Source of the DNA: Scortum barcoo
Lineage: Eukaryota > Chordata > Actinopteri > Centrarchiformes > Terapontidae
Length of the DNA stretch: 64,000 nt
NCBI GenBank assembly: GCA_023238725.1
Contig: CM041551.1
Location: 171,501 to 235,500 of the forward strand
Reading direction: 5' to 3'
Shown: positions 31,920 to 44,074 of the stretch, one piece after another
How positions within the stretch are numbered: the stretch's first letter is position 1
Layout: every line of letters starts with the position of its first letter
Made by a program: the position numbers and the translations under genes
Notes under the pieces: model-generated
What the model saw: the letters and a program-made list of their open reading frames with translations, nothing else
What the model was told of the DNA's origin: nothing
Databases searched by the model: none

Positions 31920-34163
31920 ATGGCTTCTCCCTCTCCCTCCTCCTCTCCTCTGTCTTGCTGTGTCAGATGTTTATCTATTCCTCTGCCTCCTTTAGCGTAA
32001 ATGGTACCTGTAATAAATGTAGCCTTTATATGTAGTTTTGGAGGTGAGGCTGTCACAGAGTTAGAGAAGCGGCTCGGCACCAATGTTAGCAGTTATGCTA
32101 ACATTGGTGTCAGTGTCTGGCCTCTAAGGTTGTTCTAATAAATGATTTGATATCAGACTCTGGATATAGACCTATTCTGCCTTACTGAGACCTGGCTAGG
32201 TCAGGAAGAATTTGTTAGCCTAAATGAATCAACTCCACCAAGTCATTCTAACATTCATGTTCCTCGAGACACTGGATGAGGAGGTGGTGTTGCAGCCATT
32301 TTTAATTCAGCCGACCCAGTGCAGGGTTAGCATCAGCTAGCACTCCCTGGCAGACCCCGAGCAGCCGGGTGGCTGGGTAACTGTTTGAAGGAGGCATAGC
32401 TCAAAAAAGAAGTCCACCACGGTTCACCACCAAGCACTTCGCATTTCTAAGCAAATTCTCCCCCCTCAGCAATACACCCGCTGACAAACCAACTCTGGTA
32501 ATTGGCAGCTCCATAGTCTGAAACGTGAAGTTAGCAACACCGGGGAACATAGTCAAATGCATCCCTGGGGCCAGAGCAGGGCGACATCGAGTCAAATTTA
32601 AAACTGCTGGCAAAGGATAAGCGTAAATATGGTAAAATTGTAATTCATGTTGGCATTAATGACGCCCCATTATGCCAATCGGAAGTCACTAGAATTAATG
32701 TGGAGTTGGTGTGTAAGTTTGCAAAAACTGATGTCGGACTCCGTAGTTTTCTCTGGACCCCTTCCTAATCTGACCAGTGATGATATGTATAGCCGCATGT
32801 CATCATTCCACTGGTGGTTAACGAGGTGGTGTCCGGCAAACAGGCATGGGCTTTATTAATAATTGGCAGCCTTTTTGGGGGAGATCATATCCATCTCACT
32901 TTGTCTGGAGCCGCTCTCCTGTCTAGAAATATAGAAAGTTTTATTAGTCCTAATTCATGATATACCAGAGTTGGGACCAGTAAGCAGAGTTGCAGTCTTT
33001 ACACGCTTCTCTGCGCCTCCATTAGAGCAGCTGCACACCCAATATAGAATAGAAACTGTGTCTGCCCAGCGACCATTTAAACTCTTAAAACCAAAAAGGG
33101 GAGTTATTCAGAAAAATCGAGACACTGGACGAGGAGGTGGAGTTGCAGCCATTTTTAATTCAGCCCTATTAATAAATTCTAGGCCTAAAGAGGGCTACAG
33201 CTCATTTGAAAGCCTTATTATTACTCTTTCATCTCCCAGCCTGAAGGAGCACAAAGCCAGTATTAGTTGCTGTAGTGTACTGCCCCCCAAGGCCCATACT
33301 CTGAATTTTTATCTGAATTTTCAGAGTTCTTGAAAATGACAAGGTAATTAATATTCATGTGGACATGGATTGTGACAGTCTTAGCACAGCATTCATCTCA
33401 TTATTGGACTCCATTGGGTTTTCTCAGAGAGGTAAATTCTCCAACTCACTGTCACAATCACACCCTTGATTTGGTCCTTACATATGGTATTGAAATTGAG
33501 CACTTTAATAGTCTCCCCCCAAAATCCTATATTATCAGACCACTACTTAGTATCATTTGAATTCCTATTACAGGACTATGCACCACTAGAAAAATTTGTG
33601 TTCACTATATGGTTACCCGATTGTACTAGGACTAAATTTAAGGAAGCAATTCCGACAGTCATTAAAGTCAGTACGATTTCCTAGTAATCTCTGATGACTC
33701 TCATGTTTATTTGAACTCCTCCCCAAATTGACCAACTTGTTAGTAACACCATGGACTTACTCAGAGTCACTCTGGACTCTATTGCATGCTCCCTAAAAAG
33801 AAAGATTATAAAACAAAAGAGATTGGCACCATGGTTTAACTCTTGCAACTCGCAAGTTAAAACAAACAACACGACAATTGGAAAGGATATGGCGCTCCAC
33901 CAAAGAGGAGGACTCTCGCCTAGCCTGGAAAGAGAGCCCTGTGCAATGCCAGAGCAGCCTACTATTCAGCATTAATAGAGGAAAATAAAAACTGCCCTAG
34001 GTTTCTTTTCAGCACTGTAGCCAGGCTGACACAGAGCCATAGCTCTATTGAACCCTGCATCCCCTTAAGTTTAATTAGTAATGATTTCATGAGCTTCTTT
34101 AATAACAAGATTTTGAATATTATGGAAAAAATTTGTCAGGATCTGCCCTCGTCTATCTGGCCC

Positions 34164-34211
<48 letters not shown>

Positions 34212-34220
34212 CTATCATTC

Positions 34221-34313
<93 letters not shown>

Positions 34314-34500
34314 ACTTGCTTTCATCTACTTGACTCAGACTCAGAAATTTAGGAGCAGATACATTAAAACCTGACAATTGCTTAGACGGTTTTATTCCAA
34401 TTGGCCCTCCGGAATTATCCTGTGAGAGCCGGGGAGAGGCCTTAAGGTCGTACTGGTTCAAATGTTCAGGCAGATGTTACTTAATGCACCTTTTAATATT
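31920..34500 (+). mobile_element. L2/CR1-like LINE remnant with SGNH-type ORF1 and endonuclease pieces
   Basis: Plus strand. 31920-32110 begins like a LINE ORF1 (MASPSPSSSPLSCCVRC). 32140-32316 is endonuclease (CLTETWLG.., GGGVAAIFNS). 32380-32940 is a degraded SGNH/esterase ORF1: TLVIGSSIV near 32490, VVFSGPLPNLTSDDMYSRMSS, WCPANRHG, and a DHIHLTLSGAALLSRNI block near 32885-32930. 33060-33300 is endonuclease again (NRDTGRGGGVAAIFNSALL). 33730-34120 is the linker (KIIKQKRLAPWFNS, SFFNNKILNIMEKICQDLPS). Endonuclease therefore occurs twice, on both sides of the SGNH part, so the region is a mosaic of two truncated copies or a rearranged one. Stops are frequent. An ATCT array interrupts it at 34163-34312. 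Confidence 0.65.
34163..34312. repeat. (TATC)n microsatellite, about 150 bp
   Basis: TATC array with one interruption (CTCTATCATTCATC near 34208-34222). The open frames across it read SIYL repeats and are not genes. Confidence 0.95.
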
Positions 34501-34559
34501 TTTTTAATATTTTTTTCTTGTGTGGTTATATTTGAAAATGTTTTTGAGTACTGTTAGAG

Positions 34560-34855
34560 GAAGCCTGTAAAGAATTTTACTGCTAAGGAGCTGCTGATCC
34601 AATTTTTCACAGCCATTATTCAGTCTGTTCACTGCACATATACCACTGTGTTTCTGTCCTGTTTGGTGGACAAACCACAGACTACAATGGACAGTCAGGA
34701 CTGCAGAAAGAACCACTGGTGCAGACCTTCCCTCCACTCTGGACTTGTACATGTCCAGAGTCAGGAAAACGACCAAGAAACAGCAATGCATATCCACCAC
34801 ACCCTGGACGTAACCTGTTCCAACTTATCCCCTCTGGTAGATTCTACATACATAC
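34560..34855 (+). mobile_element. L2/Rex1-like LINE fragment
   Basis: Plus strand LLIQFFTAIIQSVHCTYTT, then KTEPLVQ-like and LFQLIPSGR-type sequence near 34830 (frame-broken). This is the end of a fish LINE reverse-transcriptase ORF (AIIQSVLxSSIxVWFG .. LLPSGRR). Confidence 0.45.
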
Positions 34856-36055
34856 ATATATATGTATGTGTGTGTGTGTATATATCTAATGAATTCAAAA
34901 GTAGTGTATTGCGCACTTTTATTAAGTACTGCTTGCAAACACTTTAAGCAAATAAGGCGCTTTTTAACAGCACTTTTTTTTCTTTTTGGTAATATTTTTC
35001 TTTTAACAGGCTCTATCAATTCCGCCATCTGGAAGAGATTTAAAATGAAAATGTCCACGTCAGAGTTCGGTAACTTTCTCCAAATGCTCTCATTGGTTGA
35101 GACGTGTGATGACGGACGCCCACCCCAGGTCAATACCGACCAACATCCCTCCTGTGACCCATGGTTTGTCTGTATGTGTATTACGGGCCAGTGAGCAATA
35201 GACATTCAATTTAATAATAATAATAATAATAATAAAAAACTGTGTTAATTAGTGATAGGAGGTAGGAGGTCTGGCTCTTTTCAAAGATTTGGCTCTTTTG
35301 GTTTCCGAGTTTTGGGTTTCGGCTCCCTTAGAAAAGCTAGCTCTTATGACTCCCAAATGATTCCCAAACGGCTCTTCATTTAGTATTGGAAAAATAAAAT
35401 TGGGAGCCTTCTATTTTAGTGTCATTTAGAAATTATGAATGGTTTGTGTGTTGGTAAATGTTTCCATTCAGTGTTTTCATAAAAGCTTATTTTTATTCAC
35501 TTTTTTGTTACAAAACACATTTACTGTTGTTTAACATTTTAATCAAACCATTAGTGAACAACTGAACCGGTTCTTAGATGTCTGTGTCTGTGTTTGTTGT
35601 TGACCCTGCTCTGATGGATATTTTCATTACATTTCATTTTCATTTTCATTACAAATTCTGCACTCAGTTTTGCAGTCTCCAGTATCATTGAAATGCAGCC
35701 AGATGCTGCTTCTTTTTTGGTTTTCGCTCATTTCTTTACTTTTTATCACTCTGTGTGTACCTGGCCTGTACCACTACACTCGCTTGTCTTTGGAGCATCT
35801 GCCCCCCTTCCTTCTTTCACATAATGGTATGGTCCTCGCATGTGATTGGCCACTTGGTGTGCCCATCAAAATACAGGAGTTATCAAGGACTATCTCAAAC
35901 AGAAGCTACGGGTACGGGTTCTAAAGTGGAGCAATTAGCGATCGCCTTCTCTACATGACTGACATCACGTCGTAAGTCAGGAATGAGTGCATCAACATCG
36001 ACTCACTGATCAATATCAGATGAACAGCAACATTAGAATGTCGTTTGAATTAGAC
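34856..36055. other. pde1c intron, no gene recognised
   Basis: Contains an ATA run at 35214-35233 and a CGGTTCTTCATTT-type region at 35270-35400 (GGCTCTTTTC..GGCTCTTTTGG..) that resembles a border of fish hAT-like elements. No frame supports a gene. Confidence 0.35.
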
Positions 36056-36059
36056 AAGT

Positions 36060-36412
36060 CTGGTCAGATGTATCAAAGAGAGGAAAGGTGATCAGAACCA
36101 AGGGCAGATGTTCAGGACTGCTACAAATACCTTGAGATCCCACATGCAAATGGGAACCATGAGTCTGCAAGGAAGTCAGCCACAGCCAAATTCCTACACA
36201 GAGTAAAGCAGGTCCTGAAAAGTCAACTGAATGGGAAGGACAAGGTCCAAGCCATCAACACATACACCTTGTCAGTCAGAGATACCTCACTGGAATGATA
36301 AACTGGCCCAAGGAGGAGATAGAGGCCACTGATATCAAGACAAGGAAGCTCCTTTCATTGCATGGGGGGTTCCATCCCAAGCCCAGCACCCTGATACTGT
36401 GCACTGAGCAGA
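36060..36412 (+). mobile_element. R4/R2-like LINE fragment (Rex6-like)
   Basis: Plus strand: QDCYKYLEIPHANGNHESAR, then KFLHRVKQVLKSQLNGKDKV, QAINTYTLSV, INWPKEEIEATDIKTRKLL and LHGGFHPKPST. This series (YKYLGI.QANG.., RVRQVLKSQLNGKNK, INTYALPV, WPKEEI..D.KTRKLLT.HGG.HPK) belongs to the end of the reverse transcriptase in site-specific-type R4/Dong/Rex6 or R2-like LINEs. One internal stop is seen. It sits in a pde1c intron. Confidence 0.5.
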
Positions 36413-36870
36413 GCAGAGAATAAATAAGAATTGTAATATTTATCTTTATATATCTGTTCATAATCATAACATGTGCAATATTTTTCTATTATATTTATGT
36501 GTAAATATGTACACTGGCATAGTTTTATAGGTGAATAGTATATTCATATAATAGTCTATTATTTTTATGTGCAATATTCTTCATGTGCAGTATCTTTTTT
36601 TTTCTTGGAAATAGTTTATCATCAATGCAAATGTCTCAATCTGGTTCATTCACTTATACAGCACTGCTTATCTTATCTTGTTACTTAAGACACTTTATAG
36701 TTGTATTTGTATTTCTTATTCTCTTATTTTTATATTCTCTTATTTTTACTGTTCAGACATTTTTTATTATTTATTATTGTTATATTTTTTCCTGTACTCT
36801 GGCACAACAATTTCCTTCTAGGATCAATAAAGTTGTTCGTATTCGTATTTGTCTGCCTTATTTTACCTAA
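36413..36870 (+). mobile_element. LINE 3' tail, plus orientation
   Basis: An AT-rich noncoding region ends in CAATTTCCTTCTAGGATCAA TAAAG, then TTCGTATTCG short repeats. This GATCAATAAAG end is the plus-strand form of the TTTATTGATCC tail. Confidence 0.45.
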
Positions 36871-37300
36871 TGTCTTGGAGTAGGTTAGGTTGAAATGCTT
36901 TTTAACTGTAAGTATTGCAGGTGCATTTGCAGGTGTACAGTGACTGAAAAGAATGTGGGACAGGGGCATAAAGCGGGAGGGGGCACCTTGGCTCTCCTAG
37001 TTCCGATGCCCCTGCTTGCCTGAGACCTTGAATGGGGGGTGGAAAAAGTCAGTGCATGTTAAATCAGGTTGCATTTAGCTATAATAACATCACTACAAAA
37101 ATATGGTCTTAATACATTGCAAAAGCTGTAGTAATATCTGAAAAAAACACAATGGTATATAAACCCAACATTATTATTTGATCATATCAACATTCCCACT
37201 ATGATGCTAATGCTAATATTTAATAAGGGCATGAGGCCTTTTAACTACTCAAATATCAACGAAACTGACTCTGATTTTAAAGTAAAAATTCATTACTCAC

Positions 37301-37402
37301 GCCTCGGGCTGCTGCAGGAGGCTTTTCATGGCTTTGATCTGCTGGAAGTGGCAGGACATGTCAGTGGCCAACACCATCTCCACTACTAGAGTCCGCAGTT
37401 CT
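37301..37402 (-). CDS. pde1c: pde1c exon 8, catalytic domain
   Basis: Minus-strand exon between CTCTTTCAG and GAGGC|GTGAGT, 102 nt. It reads ELRTLVVEMVLATDMSCHFQ..IKAMKSLLQQPEA. MSCHFQQIKAMK is the PDE1B/C form (PDE1A has MSGHFQQIK..), and the PEA|I join fits PDE1C. It completes the Arg codon split with exon 7. Confidence 0.95.
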
Positions 37403-37664
37403 CTGAAAGAGTGAATAGTGTAAAAAGTGTTAACAACAATCGCTGGACATCAATTGCCTACAGTTATGCTTCCTTCAGCATAAACTGAACTTTTCATCTA
37501 GCAAAATTGTTAGGTCAAACTTTTAAGTTCAATACTTAAGTTTATATGGAGTCCAGGAGGTGACACTGAGATATAAAACACCAAATATGAGTTTCAATTT
37601 AATATTCTCAAGATAACATTGTGACAGTTTGACTTTCTGTTTTCTGTTTGATCAAGTTAGGGGT

Positions 37665-37800
37665 GCAAGCCAGAGGCCTGCTCCATAAAGTCAGATAACC
37701 AAATAAACCAGGTTTATTTTGATTAGTCTGACTGATTTTCAGTTGATGCAGTTTCATAAGGCAGTTTAAACGTAGTTTAAGCTCATTTATTATGCCAACT
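37665..37800. mobile_element. possible MITE fragment
   Basis: GAGGCCTGCTCCATAAAGTC followed by AACCAGGTTTATTTTGATTA and GACTGATTTTCAGTTGATGC recalls a common fish non-autonomous DNA element; no inverted partner found. Confidence 0.3.
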
Positions 37801-37889
37801 TATACCGAGAAATTATTAAAGTTTCTATTACACTTAAACGTAGTTGCTAATTAGGCATTTAATCAATCAGCAATTGAGTTGTAAAGTAT

Positions 37890-37890
<1 letters not shown>

Positions 37891-37979
<89 letters not shown>
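37891..37979. repeat. (TATC)n microsatellite, about 90 bp
   Basis: Perfect CTAT/TATC array in a pde1c intron. Confidence 0.95.
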
Positions 37980-37999
37980 AACTTTTTCACTTCTTCATA

Positions 38000-39500
38000 C
38001 ATTTCAGTGAGCACTACTCTGCTGCTGTAAACATTGCTGTTCTCTCCCTGGTAATTGCCATGGTGCATCAATTTGATCCACTTTTGACCTCTCAGGCTGC
38101 TAAAAAGCAGCATGCACACTCGATTATCTTGACTACCTGAGCCTCTCAAAGTCTGATTGCCTGAGTTTGCACTGATTGACCTTTCTTCCAGGGTTGAATT
38201 ATTGGACAGTCTGAGGCACAGACTTTGCACAGCGTTACCAGGTTATATTTCTCTCCAATGTGCAATCACAGTGCAACAAATTGAATGAACTTGAAATGAC
38301 TTTTTTTAATTTTCAGTTTTGTGCCTCACATTTTGTGCCTGTGTCTGCCTGAATTGACACTGGACTCCCTGGAAAATTAAAGGTGAAGGTATCTGTTCTT
38401 ATACTAACAGTGGCTTGTGATTCTACAGGACTGTCCTCCTGATCTGGAAGCTTTTTGCTTAAACTGTGAACATTTTTACTCCCCTAGTGAGGATACATCC
38501 CAACTATGGTCAATCCTAACGGTAACTCAGACCTGGGTCGGAATTTAGAAATGGTGGGAGCCAAGAAAATTGGTGAAATAGAAATGTCTGTAGATTTTGA
38601 CTGCATGTATTCAACAGTAAATGAGACAATATGCAGTTACAACATAGATCAATACACAAATTCAACAGACTAAAAAATCTAATTCTGCGCTTAGTTACTG
38701 CAGGCAACAGGTTATGTATATTGTGATATGGCCTCTCCATCCAGTAACTAAGTAATCTCTGAGACTGTCACTGAAATCTCCCCTGATGATCCTGGATCAT
38801 CTTAAAAAGTCTCCAACTCAAAAAAACTGACCTATGAATAAGGTCAGGTTTGAGATAGATTTACCTTAATGCTAATTCTATGAGCATTCATAATCACAGA
38901 GTAAAGCTTATGAAATCAACTCACTATTCAATTTACGCACTTCTATTGTACAATATAGGTCGTTCACTTCAAAATCAAATCAATCAAAATCAAAATGATT
39001 AGTTCAGAGAGCTAATTCTTTTGGTAAAACTTAATTGCAGTTAAGGTGCATAATTGAAAACACAAAATTAAAAAAGTAAATTGTAGTCACTAAAATGTCT
39101 AAAAAAATACTTTTTTTTGTTTTTTGTACTGGAACTGTTTGTCTGGACTGTCTGGACACTGTTTGTACCATGGTCCAATTCCAGACACATATGAGCTGGC
39201 ATACTTTTCTGGTCTTTTCATAGATATTGTCTCTGACAATCAACACCAAATTCTAAGTGTAAATAATAATACATGCATACATGTATATGTGTAAGAATCC
39301 ACGTCAAATTTCATATCCATACATGAAAATTACATACCTAATTACTATACAACAGTCACTTTAATAGTAGTGAGTAGTAGTAGTAGTGAGAGCACCTAAA
39401 TCATGCTTGGGTGATGGTCACTCATACGAGTACATTTTGTGGCTTTCGTGGTTTTGTCGATCCAAAGAAAATGATATAATAGATATTAAAATGATTTAGC
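38000..39500. other. pde1c intron, no gene recognised
   Basis: Unique-looking sequence with no exon and no named repeat. Short open frames at 37967-38230 and 38516-38740 have no support. Confidence 0.4.
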
Positions 39501-39547
<47 letters not shown>

Positions 39548-39548
39548 G
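39501..39548. repeat. (GT)n(GA)n compound microsatellite
   Basis: GT run followed directly by a GA run. Confidence 0.95.
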
Positions 39549-40029
39549 CATTCTTAGTGGGATTGTAACTGAGCAATCATACTTAAGGATAGCCCCTGAA
39601 AAATGTTGTTGTTTTCTCTGGAAAATTATGATAAAACACTGAAAATAGTGAAGTGAATATAGTTGAGTACAGGAGTTATCACAACAAGCTAGAGGAGAGA
39701 CATTGAGAGAAAAAAAGTTGGAAAAGGAACATGGAGACAAAGACCAAGACATTCAGTTAGCAAGAAAGGTCTTATAAATACCCAATAAAACCAATGAAGC
39801 AAAACCTCCATCCTTTCTCTCCCTGTGCCTGACAGAGGGCCTGCAGATGCCAACACTGAAACTCCCCCTCTAGAGCACTCTCTTAACACGTTCACGCTTT
39901 TAAAATCAAGAGGGAACAATTCTTCCAGATTGAGTTAGTGCTGGTACAGCTGGACCAGTATCCTAACTCTCCCTCCTTCCAGAATGTCCTGACCATCCTC
40001 AGAAGAGAACACAGGACAGCATTAACATT

Positions 40030-40801
40030 TGTCTAAAAATTTCAGTCAGAATTTGCTCAGGTGTGATTTTGGCCCAGTATTTCAAAGGCTTGTCCAAATG
40101 TTGTGTAGCAAACTTCTGTAACAATCTTCAATAGAGTCTTGCGTGGTGAGTTTGCATACAGGCCATGATGGTTGAATGCATTACTTATTCTCATTCTTTG
40201 AATTGAACCTGCTAATTCCAGGTCATTCTGAAGCTCTCCACAAGTTGTCCTTGGCTCTTTTACAACTCTTCTGATAATTCTTTTCACTCCTCTATCAGAA
40301 ATCTTCCAAGGAGCACCTAGTCATGGCCAGTTTATGGTCATTCAGAAGTTTAGAAATCCTTCTGTAACCAATGCCATCAGTATATTTTACAACAATAAGC
40401 TTGCGAAGGTCTTAAGAGAGCTCTTTTTTTTATCCATCAAGATATGTTTCTTGTGTGACACCTTGGTAATGAGACACCTTTTTATAGGTTATCAGTTGAG
40501 ACTGAACCAGCTGATACTAATATGCACTGACAAGGAGCAGGATTGCTTTCTAATTACTGATAGATTTAAGCTGGTGTCTTGGCTTTCCATGCATTTTTGC
40601 ACCTCCCTTTCTTCATATGTTCAATACTTTTTCCCTGTGTCATTTCACATATTTACACATATTTTATGGACATCTATGGTTTGATTTATTTGTATGTGTG
40701 GATTGTTGATGACATTTGGTGAAAATTGAATTACAATAACCCAATTAGAAATATATTTACTGAGAAAAATGGTGACACGTTCAATACTTATTTTACGGCT
40801 G
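40030..40801 (-). mobile_element. Tc1-type transposon, internally deleted
   Basis: The right end at 40801 (minus-strand start CAGCCGTAAAATAAGTATTG) is a Tc1 inverted-repeat end of the fish type with an AAGTATTGAAC core. The minus strand then carries an untranslated leader, a degraded transposase start near 40442, and KRIIRRVVKEPRTTCGELQND followed by HGLYANSPRK, i.e. the DNA-binding half. Near 40075 the coding sequence jumps from just after AFEILG to CAAAATCACACCTGAGC, sequence that belongs near the end of the gene. The whole DDE catalytic core is therefore deleted. The left inverted repeat is also lost. Confidence 0.8.
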
Positions 40802-40844
40802 CATGACACCTGTTGAAACAATTATATTTATCTCAATATATAGT

Positions 40845-41065
40845 AATGTCATTAATATAATTATCTCAGGCATCTTTTGCACTATTACTATTGCACTATT
40901 GTTTTACACACACACACTTTTGCATAGTAGTTTATTTTCTACCTTTTCAAGATGCTTTCCTGGTTTTGTATTTTGTGTATACACAGAGAGAGTATTGTAA
41001 AACCAGAGTCAAATTTCTTGTGTACACATACCTGGCCAATAAAGCTGATTCTGATTATGTACAGG
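40845..41065 (+). mobile_element. LINE 3' tail, plus orientation
   Basis: TTTTGCACTATTACTATTGC.. ending in ACATACCTGGCCAATAAAGC TGATTCTGATT. The CCAATAAAGCTGATTCTGA end is a common fish LINE terminus. Confidence 0.55.
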
Positions 41066-41400
41066 GGTGGTACCTGAACAAAGACCTCGAGATACTAGGA
41101 CTCCAAGACCACACTCCCAACCCAGAGGGAGCAAGTCACCCTTTTCCGGCTGAGAACCATGGCCTCAGACTAGGAGTTGCTGACTCTCATCCCAAACCGC
41201 TTCACACTCGGCCGAGTAAACCAGAGAGGGTGAAGAGCTGGTCAACTGTTTCACAGCCAGGATGGAATCCACATTGTTCCTCCTGTGTCCAATGTTCGTC
41301 GGTCAGAGCCACCTTTACAGCACCCTGGAGTAAACTTTCCCAGCAGAGGGACGTCTGGACTACCTTGCTCAGACCCAAGACCCACCTCCTGATAAGCGGA
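41066..41400 (-). mobile_element. Rex3 fragment
   Basis: Plus-strand text CACCCTTTTCCGGCTGAGAA, CCATGGCCTCAG and CCGCTTCACACTCGGC matches the 18660-18760 part of the Rex3 at 18 kb. It continues with CCACATTGTTCCTCCTG and CACCCTGGAGTAAACTTTCC, which match later parts, so it has an internal deletion. Confidence 0.75.
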
Positions 41401-41404
41401 AGCT

Positions 41405-42740
41405 AATGGAATGGAATGGACAGGGGTGGTGCAGGAGACCTCAGGTGGATGGACCAGGACTTGGACAGGGAGAGTACGACCAGGGGTTGCCTCAAAGGTT
41501 AGATACAAAATCTCTCTTGAGGGTGGAATGGCCTTGACAGGGAACCAAGAAATTTGGATTTAGCGTTTACAGGCTAGGTTGATAGGGAACCAGGAAGTTC
41601 AGGCTTGTAATCAGGGGGGTGAGACACTGGTAGCTGAACTTGGGTCTGAGTCTTGATGTGATAGCTGGGAACCTGAGCTGACCCTTGGACTGATAGCTGG
41701 GAATCTGTTACTACAGCTAAAACTTGGGTGCGAGGGGGCTGGATTGACAAAATACTGCTTTCATCTGTTAAAGGCCAACATATGAACAAACTCATGGTGC
41801 CTTTCCCAAGAGATAGTAAGTGTTTTAAGCATGTTTGGCTCCCGATTATCAAAACTCTACTGTGTTACATCTGGACCAAAGCAGACAATTCAGGAAGGAG
41901 TTCAATGATTTAACACAGGAACACAGCTGGGCACACAACAAGGAGGTGAAGTGACAAAGGAGCAAGGGATGAGATATATTTTTGGTGTGATAGCGGGTAG
42001 GACCCAAAAGCAGAATTTGGACAGGGATAGAGACAGCACAATAAAGGTTTATTATCAAGGTTACATAATCATGCAGATGTGTAGGTTTGCAGTGCTGGCA
42101 GGTGGAGTTGGGAGGCAGGCAGAGTAGCAGACTGGCAGAGAGCAGCTAGGACACACAGGAGGGACTGAACCTGAGGCACAGGTAGCAAAAAGTTTTGGCC
42201 TCAGTGTATTACTGCAGAGGCAAAGGCAAAAATTCCAACTAGAAGACTGGACATTTCTCTGAGCCTGTTACAGAAGAGGTGAACTGAATGATCTGGAGGA
42301 GAATCAAGTGAAGAGCTAGGAAGTATTGCAGGAGATTGATTAGGGAATGGTTGTCAGATGTGCAGGCAGCCGTATGGTAATGAACGCCGCACCCATGCAG
42401 ACACACACATACAGAGAGATGGAGAGAGAAATAGAGAGAGAGGAGATGGCACACAAGGAATGGGTACATGGGAAAACATAGGAAATGGGTGAGCAATTAG
42501 CTAGACCCTAACTTATTTGGGAAATTGCTGATAAGGGAAGTGGACACAGTAGAGTGGGACTCGGTGGGGCAGTCAGGTGATGAGAACAGGGGAGATGAGA
42601 GTGGCAGGAATGAGGGATGAAAAGTCAGAGGGCATTAATCACTGGAAAAAGAATGGCATAGAGTAGACATGGGGAACTTGGAATAGGACAGGGAGACAAA
42701 CTGGAGAGGAGGGACAGGGAGACAAACTGTCAAGTCTGCT
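41405..42740. mobile_element. unclassified G-rich interspersed repeats
   Basis: 41640-41720 repeats a GATAGCTGGGAACCTG-like unit two or three times. 41990-42740 starts GTAGGACCCAAAAGCAGAAT and shares blocks with the element at 9422-10110 (GGAGGCAGGCAGAGTAG, TTTATTATC). I could not assign a class. Confidence 0.35.
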
Positions 42741-43354
42741 TCTTCCTACCTCAGGTAAAAGTGATGGTTATATTTTTTGAAGTGGAATTGCATGAAGTAA
42801 TTATCCATAGTCAGTGTATTATCTACAGGAGATGACAATTGGCAAACTCCAGCAGTAAAATATAATTCAGCCACCTTAACAAAGACCCACTTAAAAAAAT
42901 CTATATCAGTGTAAGTGTATATATCACTGCTTAACTTGACAGCCCTTACCCTTAGCACTACATTTTCTCAACCATTGAACTTATCTTACCATATTTATAT
43001 TTGAAATATAACATAATATTTCAGTTTGTGTTGTTTTGGGGTCCACTCTGACATTTTCTCTTGTGTCTTGGTCATCTCTGTCCTGACATCAGACTGTGAC
43101 TCTCTTGCCCTTGTGCTGTTGTGCATTTGAATCTTAACTGTAAACTAGATAAACAGACAGTGATGCATAACTATAACCTACTTAATTACACCTCTCCAAC
43201 AAGCATGGCTATGTGATTCAGGCATTATTTAATTAAATTCAGAGGGTTTTTAAAGTCATTTTGCAATGTGAAAAAAGAGTTTACTGATAGGTCATGCTGG
43301 ACACAGCTGTACCTCTCTCTCTTCTGCGGGTATCTGCGGGTCCATTACTTCTGA

Positions 43355-43630
43355 TACATGGACTAAACCCATGAACTGAGGATACATAATTCTCTATATG
43401 ATTGATGATGTTCTCTGTACATGTGGCATCTATTGCACGTCTGTCTGTCCCAGGGAGAGGGATCCCTCATCTGTGGCTCTTCCTCAGGTTTCTTCTCAAG
43501 TTTTTCCTGACCTGGTTCGAGGGTCTAAGGACAGAGGGTGTTACAACTGTACAGACTTGTAAAGCCTTCTCTGAGGCAAACGATGTTTGTGATTTTGGGC
43601 TTTAAATAAATAAATTTGAATTTTGAATTT
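43355..43630 (+). mobile_element. dispersed three-copy retroposon-like repeat, copy B
   Basis: Plus-strand copy: GATGATGTTCTCTGTACATG, CAGGGAGAGGGATCCCTCAT, TTCCTCAGGTTTCTTCT, TTTTTCCTGACCTGGTTCGA, GGTCTAAGGACAGAGGGTGT, then GGGCTTTAAATAAATAAATT and a TTTGAATTT tail. It aligns end to end with copy C at 58120-58450 apart from a short indel. Confidence 0.8.
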
Positions 43631-44074
43631 GGGTAAGGAAGCTTCTACTTATGGATTAATGTGTATTTTTACATTTAACTGTAACAGTTGTCTGGATGAA
43701 GTCTCTTCAGCAGGATTGGACATGTGGCTTGCATCATGTAATTGGTTTCAATTTATGATAGACAACCAGATATTTGATTTTATATCACAGGCTACAGGTA
43801 TTTAATCATTTTTGATTAGTAGATTATTCAGTGACACGTAAACACAGACTTAGCAAAGTGAAATAGGCCAAACTCAACATACATTAAGGTGACATCTGTG
43901 TCTGTGTGTGTGTACTCATCTACTAACTAATGCTTGACATTGTGAGAACCCAAACAAGTACATTATTATTTGTATATTTCACATTAAGGAATGACTCTGT
44001 GGCTTTGTTTGGAAGGCAAGAGTTGGAGACTGAAAGCAGCAAAACATTAAGTGCTTAAGAAGAACAAATTATAC

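Noticed and set aside
32401..32613. Possible independent SGNH-hydrolase host gene
   Set aside because: The motif is embedded in LINE sequence with endonuclease pieces on both sides and has many stops.
34089..34352. SIYL-repeat open frames
   Set aside because: Translation of a TATC microsatellite; all frames stay open because the unit lacks stops.
37891..37979. CRISPR-like regular array
   Set aside because: Simple tetranucleotide repeat without spacers.
37844..38140. 98-residue frame with SIYL repeats
   Set aside because: Also a TATC microsatellite artefact.
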